Shown here piece by piece: positions 44,105 to 52,932 of a DNA stretch of 64,000 bases. How positions within the stretch are numbered: position 1 is the stretch's first letter; each line of letters opens with the position of its first letter. A model generated the notes under the pieces. It saw nothing but the letters and a program-made list of their open reading frames with translations, was not told the origin of the DNA and ran no database searches. The stretch lies in the NCBI RefSeq assembly GCF_014651835.1, contig NZ_BMXQ01000001.1, positions 2,702,120 to 2,766,119 of the forward strand, in the 5' to 3' direction. Both the position numbers and the translations under genes were made by a program. The stretch is from Pigmentiphaga litoralis. GTDB taxonomy: Bacteria > Pseudomonadota > Gammaproteobacteria > Burkholderiales > Burkholderiaceae_B.

Positions 44105-45376
44105 TCAGGGCGGCCCTGCCGCCACCACCGTGTTCACCGCCAGGATCAGCCGTTCCAGGTCATCGGGCGCCATCGTCAATGCTGGCGTCAGATACACGAT
44201 GCGCCCGAACGGCCGCACCCATACCCCCTGATCGATCAGCCGCTGCTTGAGCCGGTTCATGTCGTCGATGCGGGTCAGTTCCACGACGCCGATCGCGCCC
44301 AGCGTGCGCACGTCCTTCACCCACGCCAAGTCCTTGCACGGCGCCAGCCCCTCGCGCAACGCCGCGCCGATCGCCGCGGCTTGATCCAGGCGCGGTTCCC
44401 GTTCGAACAGATCCAGTGACGCATGCGCCGCCGCGCAGGCCAGCGCATTGCCCATGAAGGTGGGGCCATGCATCAGCGCATGGCCGGGATTGTCGGACAG
44501 GAACGCGTCGAACACGCGTTCGCTTGCCACGGTGGCGGCCAGCGGCAAGGTGCCGCCCGTCAGCGCCTTGGACAGCGTGATGATGTCCGGCTTGACGCCC
44601 GCCTGCTCGAACGCGAACAGGCTGCCTGTTCGTCCGAAGCCGGTAAAGATCTCGTCGAAGATCAACAGCAGACCGTGACGGTCGGCCAGCGTGCGCAATC
44701 GTTGCAGCACGACAGGCGAGTGCATCAGCATGCCGCCTGCGCCCTGCACCAACGGTTCCACCAGGATGCCTGCCAGTTTGTCAGCATGCTGCGCAAGGTG
44801 GGCATCGAGCGCCACCATCGATGCATCATCCACCGGCAGCGCCGCCACGTCGTGCGCCGCGAGCAGTCCTTTGAACAGGGCATGCATGCCGTCCTCGGGA
44901 TCGCACACGGCCATGGTGCCGAACGTGTCGCCGTGATAGCTGCCCTTGAAGACCAGGAAACGCGACCGGCCCCGCTCGCCGCGATTGAGCCAATACTGCA
45001 TCGCCATCTTCATGGCGACTTCGACCGCCACCGACCCGGATTCGGTAAAGAACACCCGGTCCAGGCCTGGGCCCAGCAAGCCCGCCAGCCGCTGCGCCAA
45101 GTGCAGCGCCGGTTCATGCGTCAACCCGCCGAACATGACGTGCGGCATGACCTCCAACTGCGCGCGGATGGCATCGGCAATGTGCGGATGGTTGTAGCCA
45201 TGGCAGGCTGTCCACCACGATGCAATGCCATCGACCAGGCTGCGGCCATCCGCCAGTTCGATGCGCGTGCCGGACGTGCGCACCACCGGCAAGGGCGGCG
45301 CGGCCGTCTTCATTTGGGTATACGGCAGCCAGATATGGCGGCTGCCGTCTTCGATCCAGGAGGGGGAACGCGTCAT
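44105..45376 (-). CDS. bioA: Adenosylmethionine-8-amino-7-oxononanoate aminotransferase
   Basis: PLP enzyme making 7,8-diaminopelargonate from KAPA with SAM as amino donor, 423 residues. Landmarks are SRHIWLPYTQMKTAAPPLPV at the N-terminus, SWWTACHGYNHPHIADAI (tyrosine-rich BioA motif), FTESGSVAVEVAMKMA, LLIFDEIFTGFGRTG (PLP aspartate) and TLSKALTGGTLPLAA with the PLP lysine. It is on the minus strand, away from the bioF-bioD operon, with its end 26 bases from the MarR stop. ATG 45376 has a weak ribosome binding site. Confidence 0.95.
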   Translation of the reverse strand: MTRSPSWIEDGSRHIWLPYTQMKTAAPPLPVVRTSGTRIELADGRSLVDGIASWWTACHGYNHPHIADAIRAQLEVMPHVMFGGLTHEPALHLAQRLAGLLGPGLDRVFFTESGSVAVEVAMKMAMQYWLNRGERGRSRFLVFKGSYHGDTFGTMAVCDPEDGMHALFKGLLAAHDVAALPVDDASMVALDAHLAQHADKLAGILVEPLVQGAGGMLMHSPVVLQRLRTLADRHGLLLIFDEIFTGFGRTGSLFAFEQAGVKPDIITLSKALTGGTLPLAATVASERVFDAFLSDNPGHALMHGPTFMGNALACAAAHASLDLFEREPRLDQAAAIGAALREGLAPCKDLAWVKDVRTLGAIGVVELTRIDDMNRLKQRLIDQGVWVRPFGRIVYLTPALTMAPDDLERLILAVNTVVAAGPP

Positions 45377-45449
45377 GGGCACATCCGTGCGAGCAGGTCG
45401 GGAGACCAAGTCGACCAGAGTGTAGCCATGTCGGGGTGTGGCCCCCGGA

Positions 45450-46088
45450 CTACCTGGCCAGAGCGCGCCCCAGGAAATCCTCGCAGGTCATGACGTGGGC
45501 GGTCGAGAAAGCCAGGATGGTCAACGTCGCCTGGTGCACTTGCGCTGCGCTCATGGCGCCAAAGCCCAGATCCGGATAGTCGAACGTTCCGGTCGCATCC
45601 GACAGGAAGGCGACGCGATAGTTGTGGAACATCGCGTCCCGCGCCGTGGCATGGCAGCAGTTCTCGGTCGTCGTCCCGGTGATGGCCACGGTATCGATGC
45701 CCCATTCGCGCAGGATCAGATCCATGTCGGTCGCAAAAAAGCCGCTGTAGCGGTGCTTCTTGATCACGTGCTCACCAGGTGCCGGCGCCAGCCCGGGATG
45801 GATCTCCACACCTGCCGTGCCATCGATGAGCGCGGCCCGGCTGGCGACCGGCGGGTACAAATCGCTATAGCGGCCCATGTCGCAGCCGTCGCTGCGATGC
45901 ACGTGCGACGTGTAGATGACACGGATGCCCCGTTCACGGCAGGCGTCAAGCGTGCGTGCGAGCCGGGGCATCATCTCGGCAGCCTGCCGGGACTGGAGCG
46001 GCGCGCCATCCGCGACAAAATCGTTCTGCATGTCGACGACGATGACCGCGGTCTTGCGAGGATCGATGGATTCGAGCTGATACGGCAT
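45450..46088 (-). CDS. Isochorismatase-like cysteine hydrolase
   Basis: A 212-residue hydrolase of the isochorismatase superfamily. The catalytic triad is visible: aspartate in AVIVVDMQNDFV (about 15-26), lysine in HVIKKHRYSGFFATDMD, and cysteine in ITGTTTENCCHATARDAMF (about 155-172). The cysteine places it with nicotinamidase, ureidoacrylate or related amide hydrolases rather than with true isochorismatase activity alone. CCTGGAGTCCACC precedes ATG 46088. It lies upstream of bioA on the same strand and is divergent from an AraC gene. The substrate is unknown. Confidence 0.87.
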   Translation of the reverse strand: MPYQLESIDPRKTAVIVVDMQNDFVADGAPLQSRQAAEMMPRLARTLDACRERGIRVIYTSHVHRSDGCDMGRYSDLYPPVASRAALIDGTAGVEIHPGLAPAPGEHVIKKHRYSGFFATDMDLILREWGIDTVAITGTTTENCCHATARDAMFHNYRVAFLSDATGTFDYPDLGFGAMSAAQVHQATLTILAFSTAHVMTCEDFLGRALAR

Positions 46089-46212
46089 GGTGGACTCCAG
46101 GCAAGGGAACACAGAAATCCCACAGTAGAATTTCCGGATGCGAGACGCTTGACCGCAGGCGCCACGCGCTTTGCCATGAGCGACATCCATCCTTCCGTCG
46201 CAGGAGTTGTCC

Positions 46213-47169
46213 ATGCAGCCCTATGCCCTTGTCCGGCCTGGCGATAGCTTCGAAACCTGGCACCACGCCACCTGCCGCAACTACTCGACCACGCAAAGCC
46301 GCGGCGTCCCGGACCAGCACTTCCGGGCAAGCGTGCGAGTGCGCCCCTTCGGGCCCGTCGCGATCAGCGAGATCGCCTCCGAACTTCGGAATGGCGATCA
46401 GCTCGAAGTCACGCGTTCACCTGCCGATATCCGGCGCGATCCGCGTGACGACTTCCTGCTGTGGATCGCCCGAAGCGGAACGACGTGGATCGAGCAGGAC
46501 GGACGAACTGCCGTTCTTGCGCCCGGCGATCTGGCGTTGCATGACCAGGCCCGTCCGTTTTCGTTGACGTTTGCATCGACGTCGGCGGCGATCATGGTGG
46601 TCATGCCTCGTGCGTGTCTGACGGCGCGCGTTCCTGGCGCCGAACGCATGGTGGCCCAACGCATCGCCCGGGACATGCCGCTTGCACGACTGTCGGCCAC
46701 CCTGGCGCGGCAGGTCGCACGATCGCCAGAAGGCCTGACAGACGCCACGGCAGACCGCCTGTGCGACGCGGCGCTGGATATCTGGTCAACCCTTCTGGAC
46801 AGCTCGCTCGATCACGCAGGCGAGCAACGGGCTGCGCGCGATACCGCGGCGACGCGGAGGCTGCGCGAGGTCAAGCGCTACATGCTGGACCGGCTGGGCG
46901 ATCCTGATCTCGATACGGTCACCATCGCGCACACGCACCATGTATCGACCCGGACACTGATCCGCATGTTCGCGGCGGAAGGCGTCACGCCCATGCGCTG
47001 GTTGCTGGCGCAGCGTTTGCGGGCAACCCATGAAGCGCTATCCAATGGGTCGGCGCAAAGCGTGACCGATGCCGCCCTCGCCTTCGGTTTCAGCGATCTG
47101 TCGCACTTCAGCCGCTGCTTCCGGGCCGCCTATGGTCAGACGGCGCAGGCCGTATTGCGACGTGGATAG
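46213..47169 (+). CDS. AraC-family transcriptional regulator
   Basis: A 318-residue activator with an N-terminal AraC-binding-like domain (about residues 30-190) and a C-terminal double helix-turn-helix. The latter starts near VKRYMLDRLGDPDLDTVTIA; HVSTRTLIRMFAAEGVTPMRWL is the first motif and VTDAALAFGFSDLSHFSRCFRAAYG the second. ATG 46213 follows CAGGAGTTGTCC. It is divergent from the cysteine hydrolase gene, 124 bases apart, and probably regulates it; whether it also acts on biotin genes is not known. Confidence 0.9.
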   Translation: MQPYALVRPGDSFETWHHATCRNYSTTQSRGVPDQHFRASVRVRPFGPVAISEIASELRNGDQLEVTRSPADIRRDPRDDFLLWIARSGTTWIEQDGRTAVLAPGDLALHDQARPFSLTFASTSAAIMVVMPRACLTARVPGAERMVAQRIARDMPLARLSATLARQVARSPEGLTDATADRLCDAALDIWSTLLDSSLDHAGEQRAARDTAATRRLREVKRYMLDRLGDPDLDTVTIAHTHHVSTRTLIRMFAAEGVTPMRWLLAQRLRATHEALSNGSAQSVTDAALAFGFSDLSHFSRCFRAAYGQTAQAVLRRG

Positions 47170-47263
47170 AGCCTGCGGTGCGCAATGAGCCCTGTCCACT
47201 ACACTTCGCCCTCGGCGAATGACGTTGCCGACCTTGCCACCCTTCTGATCTTCAAGTTCATTC

Positions 47264-48451
47264 ATGTCGAAGTTCGATCCCTGCTTCGAGCAGGTCCTTG
47301 CCGATGCCACCGCGCGCAATATGCGCCGCAGCGTCCGGCCGCTTGCCGCGGCCGCGCCGGGACGCATCGTCAGCGCGGGCCGCGAGCTGCTCAATTTTTC
47401 GGGCAACGATTACCTGGGCCTGGCAAGGCACCCGCTATTGACCGAGCGCGCGGCGGATTGGGCGCAGCGCTACGGTGCGGGTGCGCAGGCGTCGCGGCTG
47501 GTCACGGGCACCCTGGATGCGCACACCCAGGTCGAAGCCAAGCTGGCGCGGCTGAAGGGAACCGAGGCGGCGTTGCTGTTTGCCAGTGGCTGGCAACTGA
47601 ACGCCAGTGTGCTGCCGGCGCTGATCCGGGGACTGGGGACGCGCGGACAGGTCGAGGTTTATACCGACAAGCTGGTACACGCCAGCATGCATCACGGGTG
47701 CCAGGCCGCGGGGATCAGGCAGATCCGTTTCCGTCACAACGATCTGGCGCACCTGGATCGTTTGCTGACCGAGCGGGCCGCAGCCGGCGTGCGCCGGATC
47801 ATCGTGACCGAAAGCGTGTTCAGCATGGATGGCGATCGTGCCGACGTGCCGGCCCTGGCGGCGTTGGCGGATCGGCACGAGGTCTTCCTGTATCTGGACG
47901 AAGCCCATGCCACGGGCGTACTCGGCCCGCATGGCATGGGGCTGTCGGGACTGGCGCCGGGTGGCGTCGACCTGATCATGGGGACATTCAGCAAGGCCCT
48001 GGGGGGCTTTGGTGCGTACGTGGCAGGGTCGCAGGCGCTGTGCGACTTCCTGGTGAATACATGCTCGGGTTTCATCTATTCGACCGGGCTGCCGCCGTCG
48101 GTCCTGGGGGCCATGGATGCGGCGCTGGACCTCGTTCCTGGCATGGACACCGACCGCGCGCATCTGGCGCGGCTGTCGGAAGGCCTGCGTGACGGGCTGC
48201 GTGCGCAGGGTCGGGATACCGGTGCGTCGTCGACGCAGATCGTGCCCGCCATGGTGGGCGATGCGGGCGACGCCGTCGCCCTGAGCGCGCGGCTGAACGA
48301 CGCCGGCATGCTGGCCGTGGCGATCCGGCCACCCACGGTGCCCCCAGGCACGAGCCGCCTGCGCATTGCGTTGAGTGCCGCGCATACCGAAGACGATGTG
48401 GACCGTTTGCTCGACGCCCTGGCGCGCGATCCGCTGCGGAGTGCGGCATGA
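47264..48451 (+). CDS. bioF: 8-amino-7-oxononanoate synthase
   Basis: PLP enzyme condensing pimeloyl-[acyl carrier] and L-alanine to KAPA, 395 residues. Motifs are LLNFSGNDYLGLARHP (about 42-57), GSRLVTG-like QASRLVTGTLDAH, ESVFSMDGDRADV, YLDEAHATGVLGPHGMG (PLP-binding aspartate and histidine) and GTFSKALGGFGAYVAGS with the PLP lysine (about 243). It opens the biotin operon; its stop overlaps the next gene by ATGA. Confidence 0.95.
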   Translation: MSKFDPCFEQVLADATARNMRRSVRPLAAAAPGRIVSAGRELLNFSGNDYLGLARHPLLTERAADWAQRYGAGAQASRLVTGTLDAHTQVEAKLARLKGTEAALLFASGWQLNASVLPALIRGLGTRGQVEVYTDKLVHASMHHGCQAAGIRQIRFRHNDLAHLDRLLTERAAAGVRRIIVTESVFSMDGDRADVPALAALADRHEVFLYLDEAHATGVLGPHGMGLSGLAPGGVDLIMGTFSKALGGFGAYVAGSQALCDFLVNTCSGFIYSTGLPPSVLGAMDAALDLVPGMDTDRAHLARLSEGLRDGLRAQGRDTGASSTQIVPAMVGDAGDAVALSARLNDAGMLAVAIRPPTVPPGTSRLRIALSAAHTEDDVDRLLDALARDPLRSAA

Positions 48452-49170
48452 CGCCGGTGCTGTGGTTCGTGCATGGGTGGGGCTTCGATGCAGGCGTGTT
48501 CGATGCGCTGGCGGATCGATTGGAGCCGATTTCGCGGTCGACGTCGCAGTCAGTTTCGCAGCCGATCTCGCAGCTTCGCTACGACGCCGGCTACGTGGGT
48601 TCGGCGCTGCTTCAGCCCCCCATTGAGCCCTTCATCGCCGTCGCGCATTCATTCGGAATGATGCGTGTACTGAAGAACCTGGCGCCGCACTGCATGGGCA
48701 TCGTCTGCCTGAACGGCTTTGCACGCTTTTCGGCGGCGCCGGACTTTGCTGCGGGGACGCCCTTGCGGCTGATCGACCGGATGCTGCAGCGGCTGCGGCA
48801 GGATCCGATGGGCGTGGTCAACACGTTCCGGGCCCGATGCGGCGCGGCGCCCTATCCGGCAACGACCGGGCTCGATGTGGATGCGCTGTTCGCGGACCTG
48901 TCGGCGCTGCGCGATGACGATGTCCGGGCTGCACTGGCAGCGTGCCCGGTGCCAATCGTGGCGGTGGCCGCTGACGACGACCCCATCGTTTCGCCGGCCA
49001 TGACGGCGATGACGTTCGCGACGCGTTCGAGCACGCCGCCAGTCATGCTTGCGGAAGGGGGTCACTTGTTGCCGGTGACGCACCCTGCCGAGTGCGCGGA
49101 TGCCGTGCGGCGGGTGATCCAGCTGCTGCAGGCGCCGCCGAACGTATCGCTGACGGGGTCCGGCTCATGA
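48448..49170 (+). CDS. bioH: Alpha/beta hydrolase, BioH-like pimeloyl-ester esterase
   Basis: Probably removes the methyl group from pimeloyl-ACP methyl ester, the step that follows BioC. The 240-residue product has an oxyanion motif WFVHGWGFDAGVFDAL (about 6-21). The nucleophile serine is in FIAVAHSFGMMRVL (about 72), the aspartate in AADDDPIVSP, and the histidine in EGGHLLPVTHP. The elbow reads A-H-S-F-G instead of the usual G-x-S-x-G. The sequence is not close to E. coli BioH; assignment rests on its ATGA overlaps with bioF before and bioC after. Confidence 0.78.
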   Translation: MTPVLWFVHGWGFDAGVFDALADRLEPISRSTSQSVSQPISQLRYDAGYVGSALLQPPIEPFIAVAHSFGMMRVLKNLAPHCMGIVCLNGFARFSAAPDFAAGTPLRLIDRMLQRLRQDPMGVVNTFRARCGAAPYPATTGLDVDALFADLSALRDDDVRAALAACPVPIVAVAADDDPIVSPAMTAMTFATRSSTPPVMLAEGGHLLPVTHPAECADAVRRVIQLLQAPPNVSLTGSGS

Positions 49171-49967
49171 CCGCACTCGCCCGGCGCGATGCGATCGCCG
49201 CACGGTTCGCCCGCGCGGTGGCCCGTTACGACGACCATGCCGACGTGCAGCGGCATGCCGCGTCGACATTGGCTGCGCGGATCGCGGCGCTGCCCCTGCC
49301 GCTGCGCCCCCGGGTCCTGGAAATCGGCTGCGGCACGGGCCTGCTGACTGCTGCGTTGGCCCGGCATATTGCCGCGGCCGACTGGACGATTACCGACATT
49401 GCGCCAGAAATGGTGGCTGCCACCCGGCTGGCAGCCGACACGGGTCGGATCGACCTGACGGGTACCGCGCACTACGCCTGCCTGGACGGCGAACATCCCG
49501 ATGGATCCCACGTGGGGCAGTACGACCTGGTGTGTTCCAGCCTGGCCGTGCAATGGTTCAACGATCTGCCCGCGGGACTGCAACGCCTGGCCGCCTGCCT
49601 GGCGCCGGGCGGCACGTTGGCCGTCAGTACACTGACCGCCGATACCTTCAAGGAATGGCGCGACGCGCATCGCCACTTCGATCTGCGGGCTGCCACGCCG
49701 GATTACCCCGATGCGGGAACGCTTGCCCGCGCCCTGCCCGGCCACGCCGGCAGCGTCACCATCGATCCACAGCGCGTGCGCTTTGCCGACGGCCTGGGCT
49801 TTGTGCGCAGCCTGAAAGGCATCGGCGCGACCTTGCCGCGAGAGGGCGCCCGGGCGCTGCGTCCTTCTGATTTTCGGCGGGTGCTGTCTCGCTTCACGGA
49901 TGACGGTGCCACCGTGACGTACGAGATCGCCTATGGCGTGTGGCAACGCGCGGGCGATGCTTCATGA
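49167..49967 (+). CDS. bioC: Malonyl-[ACP] O-methyltransferase
   Basis: SAM-dependent methyltransferase that opens the biotin pathway by methylating malonyl-ACP, 266 residues. ARRDAIAARFARAVARYDDHADVQ is the BioC N-terminal pattern. RVLEIGCGTGLLTAAL (about 50-65) is SAM motif I, ITDIAPEMV follows, and SSLAVQWFNDLPAGLQRLA is the BioC-specific motif near residue 125. It overlaps both neighbours by ATGA, so translation in this operon is coupled. Confidence 0.92.
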   Translation: MTALARRDAIAARFARAVARYDDHADVQRHAASTLAARIAALPLPLRPRVLEIGCGTGLLTAALARHIAAADWTITDIAPEMVAATRLAADTGRIDLTGTAHYACLDGEHPDGSHVGQYDLVCSSLAVQWFNDLPAGLQRLAACLAPGGTLAVSTLTADTFKEWRDAHRHFDLRAATPDYPDAGTLARALPGHAGSVTIDPQRVRFADGLGFVRSLKGIGATLPREGARALRPSDFRRVLSRFTDDGATVTYEIAYGVWQRAGDAS

Positions 49968-50635
49968 TCGACACCCCCACATGCGCGCATCGCGGCGTCT
50001 TCGTCACCGGCACGGACACCGGCGTCGGCAAGACGCTGATATCCGCCATCCTGGCCAAGGCCTGGCAGGCCGATTACTGGAAGCCATTGCAGACCGGCGT
50101 GGCGGACGAGCCCGGCGATACGCCCAGCGTGGCCTTCCTGGCAGACATGGCCCCCTCGCGTGTGCATGCGCCCGCCGTGGTGCTGCAGGCGCCGCTGCCC
50201 CCCTGGGCCGCCGCGCCGCTGGAGGGCGTGCGGATCGACACCCATGCGCTGACCTGCCCCGCAACGCACGCACCGTTGGTGGTGGAGGGCGCGGGCGGCC
50301 TGCTCGTTCCCATCGATGACGACACGATGATGATCGACCTGATCGGGCGCCTGGCCCTGCCCGTGATCCTGGTTGCGCGCAGCGGGCTCGGCACCATCAA
50401 TCACACGCTGCTGAGCCTGCATGCGTTGAAGGCAGCAGGCATCGCGGTAGCGGGGGTGGTGATGAACGGACCGCCGTCCCCGAGCAATCGTTTAGCGATC
50501 GAACGATTCGGCGGGGTGCCGGTGATGGCGGAAGTGCCGGCCCTGGATGTCGTCGACGCCGGGTCGGTCGCCGCGATGGCCGCGCGCATGCCGACACTGG
50601 CGTCGGTAATGGAAGCGCTCGCGGCTCGCCCCTGA
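49964..50635 (+). CDS. bioD: Dethiobiotin synthetase
   Basis: ATP-dependent ring closure of diaminopelargonate with CO2 to dethiobiotin, 223 residues. The P-loop is FVTGTDTGVGKTLISA (about 14-29). YWKPLQTGVADEPGDT and VVEGAGGLLVPID (about 105-117) are the other signature blocks. It starts within the bioC stop (ATGA). bioB, which would use its product, is not in the window. Confidence 0.95.
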   Translation: MIDTPTCAHRGVFVTGTDTGVGKTLISAILAKAWQADYWKPLQTGVADEPGDTPSVAFLADMAPSRVHAPAVVLQAPLPPWAAAPLEGVRIDTHALTCPATHAPLVVEGAGGLLVPIDDDTMMIDLIGRLALPVILVARSGLGTINHTLLSLHALKAAGIAVAGVVMNGPPSPSNRLAIERFGGVPVMAEVPALDVVDAGSVAAMAARMPTLASVMEALAARP

Positions 50636-50657
50636 TGGAAGCGCTCGCCGCTTGCGC

Positions 50658-51566
50658 TTAGATCGCGCCTGCCGTTTTGGCATCGGCAAAGACCTGCGTC
50701 AACCAATCCACGAACACCCGCACGCGCGGCGACATGTGCCGGCTTTGCGGATACAGCACCGACACCGGCATGGGCGGCGGCGGGTGCTGCGGCAGCAGCT
50801 CGATCAACGTGCCGTCATCGAGCAGCGTCGCAAGGCGATACCTTGGCACCTGGATCATGCCCAGCCCCGCCAGCCCCGCCGCGGTATAGACCTCGGCGCC
50901 GGACACCGTCACCCGGCCGCCGATCTCCACATCTGTCTGCGTTCCCTCCACCATGAACTCGAAGGGATAGCGCCTGCCCGTTGACGACACATAGTTGATC
51001 GCGCGGTGGCTGGCCAGGTCGTCCAGCGAGGCGGGGCGGCCGAATTGCCGCACGTACCCGGCACTTGCGCAGGTCACCTGCTGCAGGCTAGCGACCCGCC
51101 TGCCGGTCAAGGACGAGTCGCCCAGCGTTCCCGCCCGCAACACGCAATCGACGCCTTCACGCACCAGATCGACAAAACGATCGGCCTCGCTCACCGCCAG
51201 TTCGATGTCCGGAAAACGGTCCATGAACGCCGGCAAAGCCGGGATGACAAACTGCCGCGCCAGCGACCCTTGCAGGTTCACCCGCAACAATCCCTTGGGC
51301 GCGACGGTACGGAAGGCGTTCTCGGCATCCTCGATTTCAGCCAGCAGGTGCAGGCATCGTTCGTAGTAGGCATCGCCGTCCAGCGTGGGCTCCACCCGGC
51401 GGGTGCTGCGCTCCAGCAGCCGGGCGCCCAGATGGGCTTCCAGGGCGTTGATGGTGTGCGTCAGGGTCGCGCGGGGCATGTTCAGGTCGTCGGCCGCAAG
51501 GGTGAAACTCTTGCGTTCGTAGATGCGGACAAAGACCTTCATCGCGCGAAGCGTATCGATGGGCAT
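50658..51566 (-). CDS. LysR-family transcriptional regulator (CrgA-like)
   Basis: A 302-residue LysR protein. The helix-turn-helix reads MKVFVRIYERKSFTLAADDLNMPRATLTHTINALEAHLG (landmarks: SFTLAADDLNMPRATLT, about 20-36), and RSTRRVEPTLDGDAYYER follows. The effector domain with IGGRVTVSGAEVYTAAGLAGLGMIQVPRY is intact. The reading frame stays open far upstream over the SDR gene, but homology starts at ATG 51566. It is divergent from the SDR gene with a palindromic intergenic region. Confidence 0.89.
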   Translation of the reverse strand: MPIDTLRAMKVFVRIYERKSFTLAADDLNMPRATLTHTINALEAHLGARLLERSTRRVEPTLDGDAYYERCLHLLAEIEDAENAFRTVAPKGLLRVNLQGSLARQFVIPALPAFMDRFPDIELAVSEADRFVDLVREGVDCVLRAGTLGDSSLTGRRVASLQQVTCASAGYVRQFGRPASLDDLASHRAINYVSSTGRRYPFEFMVEGTQTDVEIGGRVTVSGAEVYTAAGLAGLGMIQVPRYRLATLLDDGTLIELLPQHPPPPMPVSVLYPQSRHMSPRVRVFVDWLTQVFADAKTAGAI

Positions 51567-51596
51567 GGAAGGATTCCAGAAGGGCGCACACCGATT

Positions 51597-51622
51597 GTTG
51601 CACGGAGATTGTTGTGCAATCT
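51597..51622. promoter_or_regulatory. Palindromic LysR box candidate
   Basis: Two overlapping inverted repeats: TTGCAC (51598-51603) with GTGCAA (51614-51619), and AGATTG (51606-51611) with CAATCT (51617-51622). They lie between the divergent LysR and SDR genes, close to the LysR start. Confidence 0.5.
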
Positions 51623-51713
51623 TGAATAATAACGTCAAGGCCAAGGGCTTTATCTGGCCCGCACGATGGCGCACCATGCAGTCATTGCCACGCTGATTCA
51701 AGGAGCTTTTGCC

Positions 51714-52502
51714 ATGACGACCCCAACGACTTCGACCCAGAACGCCACCCCGAATGCCCTCCCCGCCGCAGGGCATGCCGGCGTCGCGATCATCACCGGC
51801 GCATCCCGCGGCATCGGCGCGGACATTGCCCGCCGCCTGGCCCATGATGGCTATGCCGTCGTGGTCAACTACGCCAGCCGGGCCACCGATGCCGACGCAT
51901 TGGTCGCGTCGCTGACCGCCGACGGTCACCGCGCCATTGTCGTGAAGGCCGACGTGGCGCAGTCCGCCGACGTGCAGCGGCTGTTTGACGAGACCGAACG
52001 CCAACTGGGCAAAGTCGATGTCCTTGTCAACAATGCCGGCATTCTGACGACGATGCCGCTGGCCCAGACCAGCGACGAACTGTACGAGTCGACTTTTGGC
52101 GTCAACGTGCGCGGCACCTTCAACACCCTGCGCGAAGCCGGCAAGCGGCTCAATGACGGCGGCCGCATCGTCAACTTTTCCAGCACCACCCTGGCCCTGA
52201 ACCTGCCGGGGTACGCGGTCTACAACGGCACGAAAGCCGCTGTCGAAGCCTTTACGCGGGTCTTCTCGAAAGAACTGCGCGGCCGCCAGATCCGCGTCAA
52301 TGTGGTGGCCCCGGGCCCGGTCGCGACCGACCTGTTCCTGAATGGCAAGACCGAAGAGCAAGTGCAGCAGTTTGCCAAAATGCCCCCGCTGGAACGCCTG
52401 GGCCAGACCGACGACATCGCCAAGGTCGTGGCCTTCCTGGTCAGCAAGGAATCGGGCTGGGTGAATGGGCAGGTTCTGCGCGCCAACGGCGGCCTGGCCT
52501 GA
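51714..52502 (+). CDS. Short-chain dehydrogenase/reductase
   Basis: Classical SDR of 262 residues using NAD(P). The cofactor motif is AIITGASRGIGADIARRLA (about 25-43). NNAG lies near residue 100, the catalytic serine in IVNFSSTTLAL, and Y-x-x-x-K in YAVYNGTKAAVEAF (about 168-181). The C-terminal WVNGQVLRANGGLA is usual. An alanine/threonine-rich leader of about 20 residues precedes the domain. AAGGAGCTTTTGCC precedes ATG 51714. It is probably under control of the divergent LysR regulator. The substrate is unknown. Confidence 0.91.
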   Translation: MTTPTTSTQNATPNALPAAGHAGVAIITGASRGIGADIARRLAHDGYAVVVNYASRATDADALVASLTADGHRAIVVKADVAQSADVQRLFDETERQLGKVDVLVNNAGILTTMPLAQTSDELYESTFGVNVRGTFNTLREAGKRLNDGGRIVNFSSTTLALNLPGYAVYNGTKAAVEAFTRVFSKELRGRQIRVNVVAPGPVATDLFLNGKTEEQVQQFAKMPPLERLGQTDDIAKVVAFLVSKESGWVNGQVLRANGGLA

Positions 52503-52572
52503 GCTGAAAGCCAGGCTGACGCCTGATGGGGGCGCCGGTATCCGCAAATCCATAGATCTCTCAGGACGCCCA

Positions 52573-52857
52573 ATGCATACCTTGATTGCGACCGCTGTCG
52601 GCGTGCTCTTCCTTGGCATCCTGCTCGGCGCCGGGCGCGCGTTGCGCCTGCCGAACCGCGCCGTCGACGCGGCCTTCGTCATCGTGTGGCTGGCCGCGAC
52701 GGTTGTGCATGGGCACCGGGGCATCCTTGCCGGCCAGACCCTGCTGACCGAGATCCTGGTGGGTCTGGCGGTGTTCGGCGTGCCGTTGGCCGCACTGATC
52801 GCCCTCCGGAGTACCTCGCGCAGCAAGGCGGCCCGCCGGCAGATTTTCACCTCGTAG
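52573..52857 (+). CDS. Small membrane protein of unknown function
   Basis: A 94-residue hypothetical protein with three hydrophobic segments (about 4-20, 32-46 and 56-78) and a basic C-terminal tail, SRSKAARRQIF. TCAGGACGCCC precedes ATG 52573. It lies 70 bases after the SDR gene on the same strand and may be cotranscribed. I do not recognise a family. Confidence 0.65.
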   Translation: MHTLIATAVGVLFLGILLGAGRALRLPNRAVDAAFVIVWLAATVVHGHRGILAGQTLLTEILVGLAVFGVPLAALIALRSTSRSKAARRQIFTS

Positions 52858-52932
52858 CCAAAGGGGACTGGCCGCCAGCGGCGCGGCTGGCCATAATCGC
52901 AGTTCTCTCTCTTCCTTGAGCGACGCTGCGGC

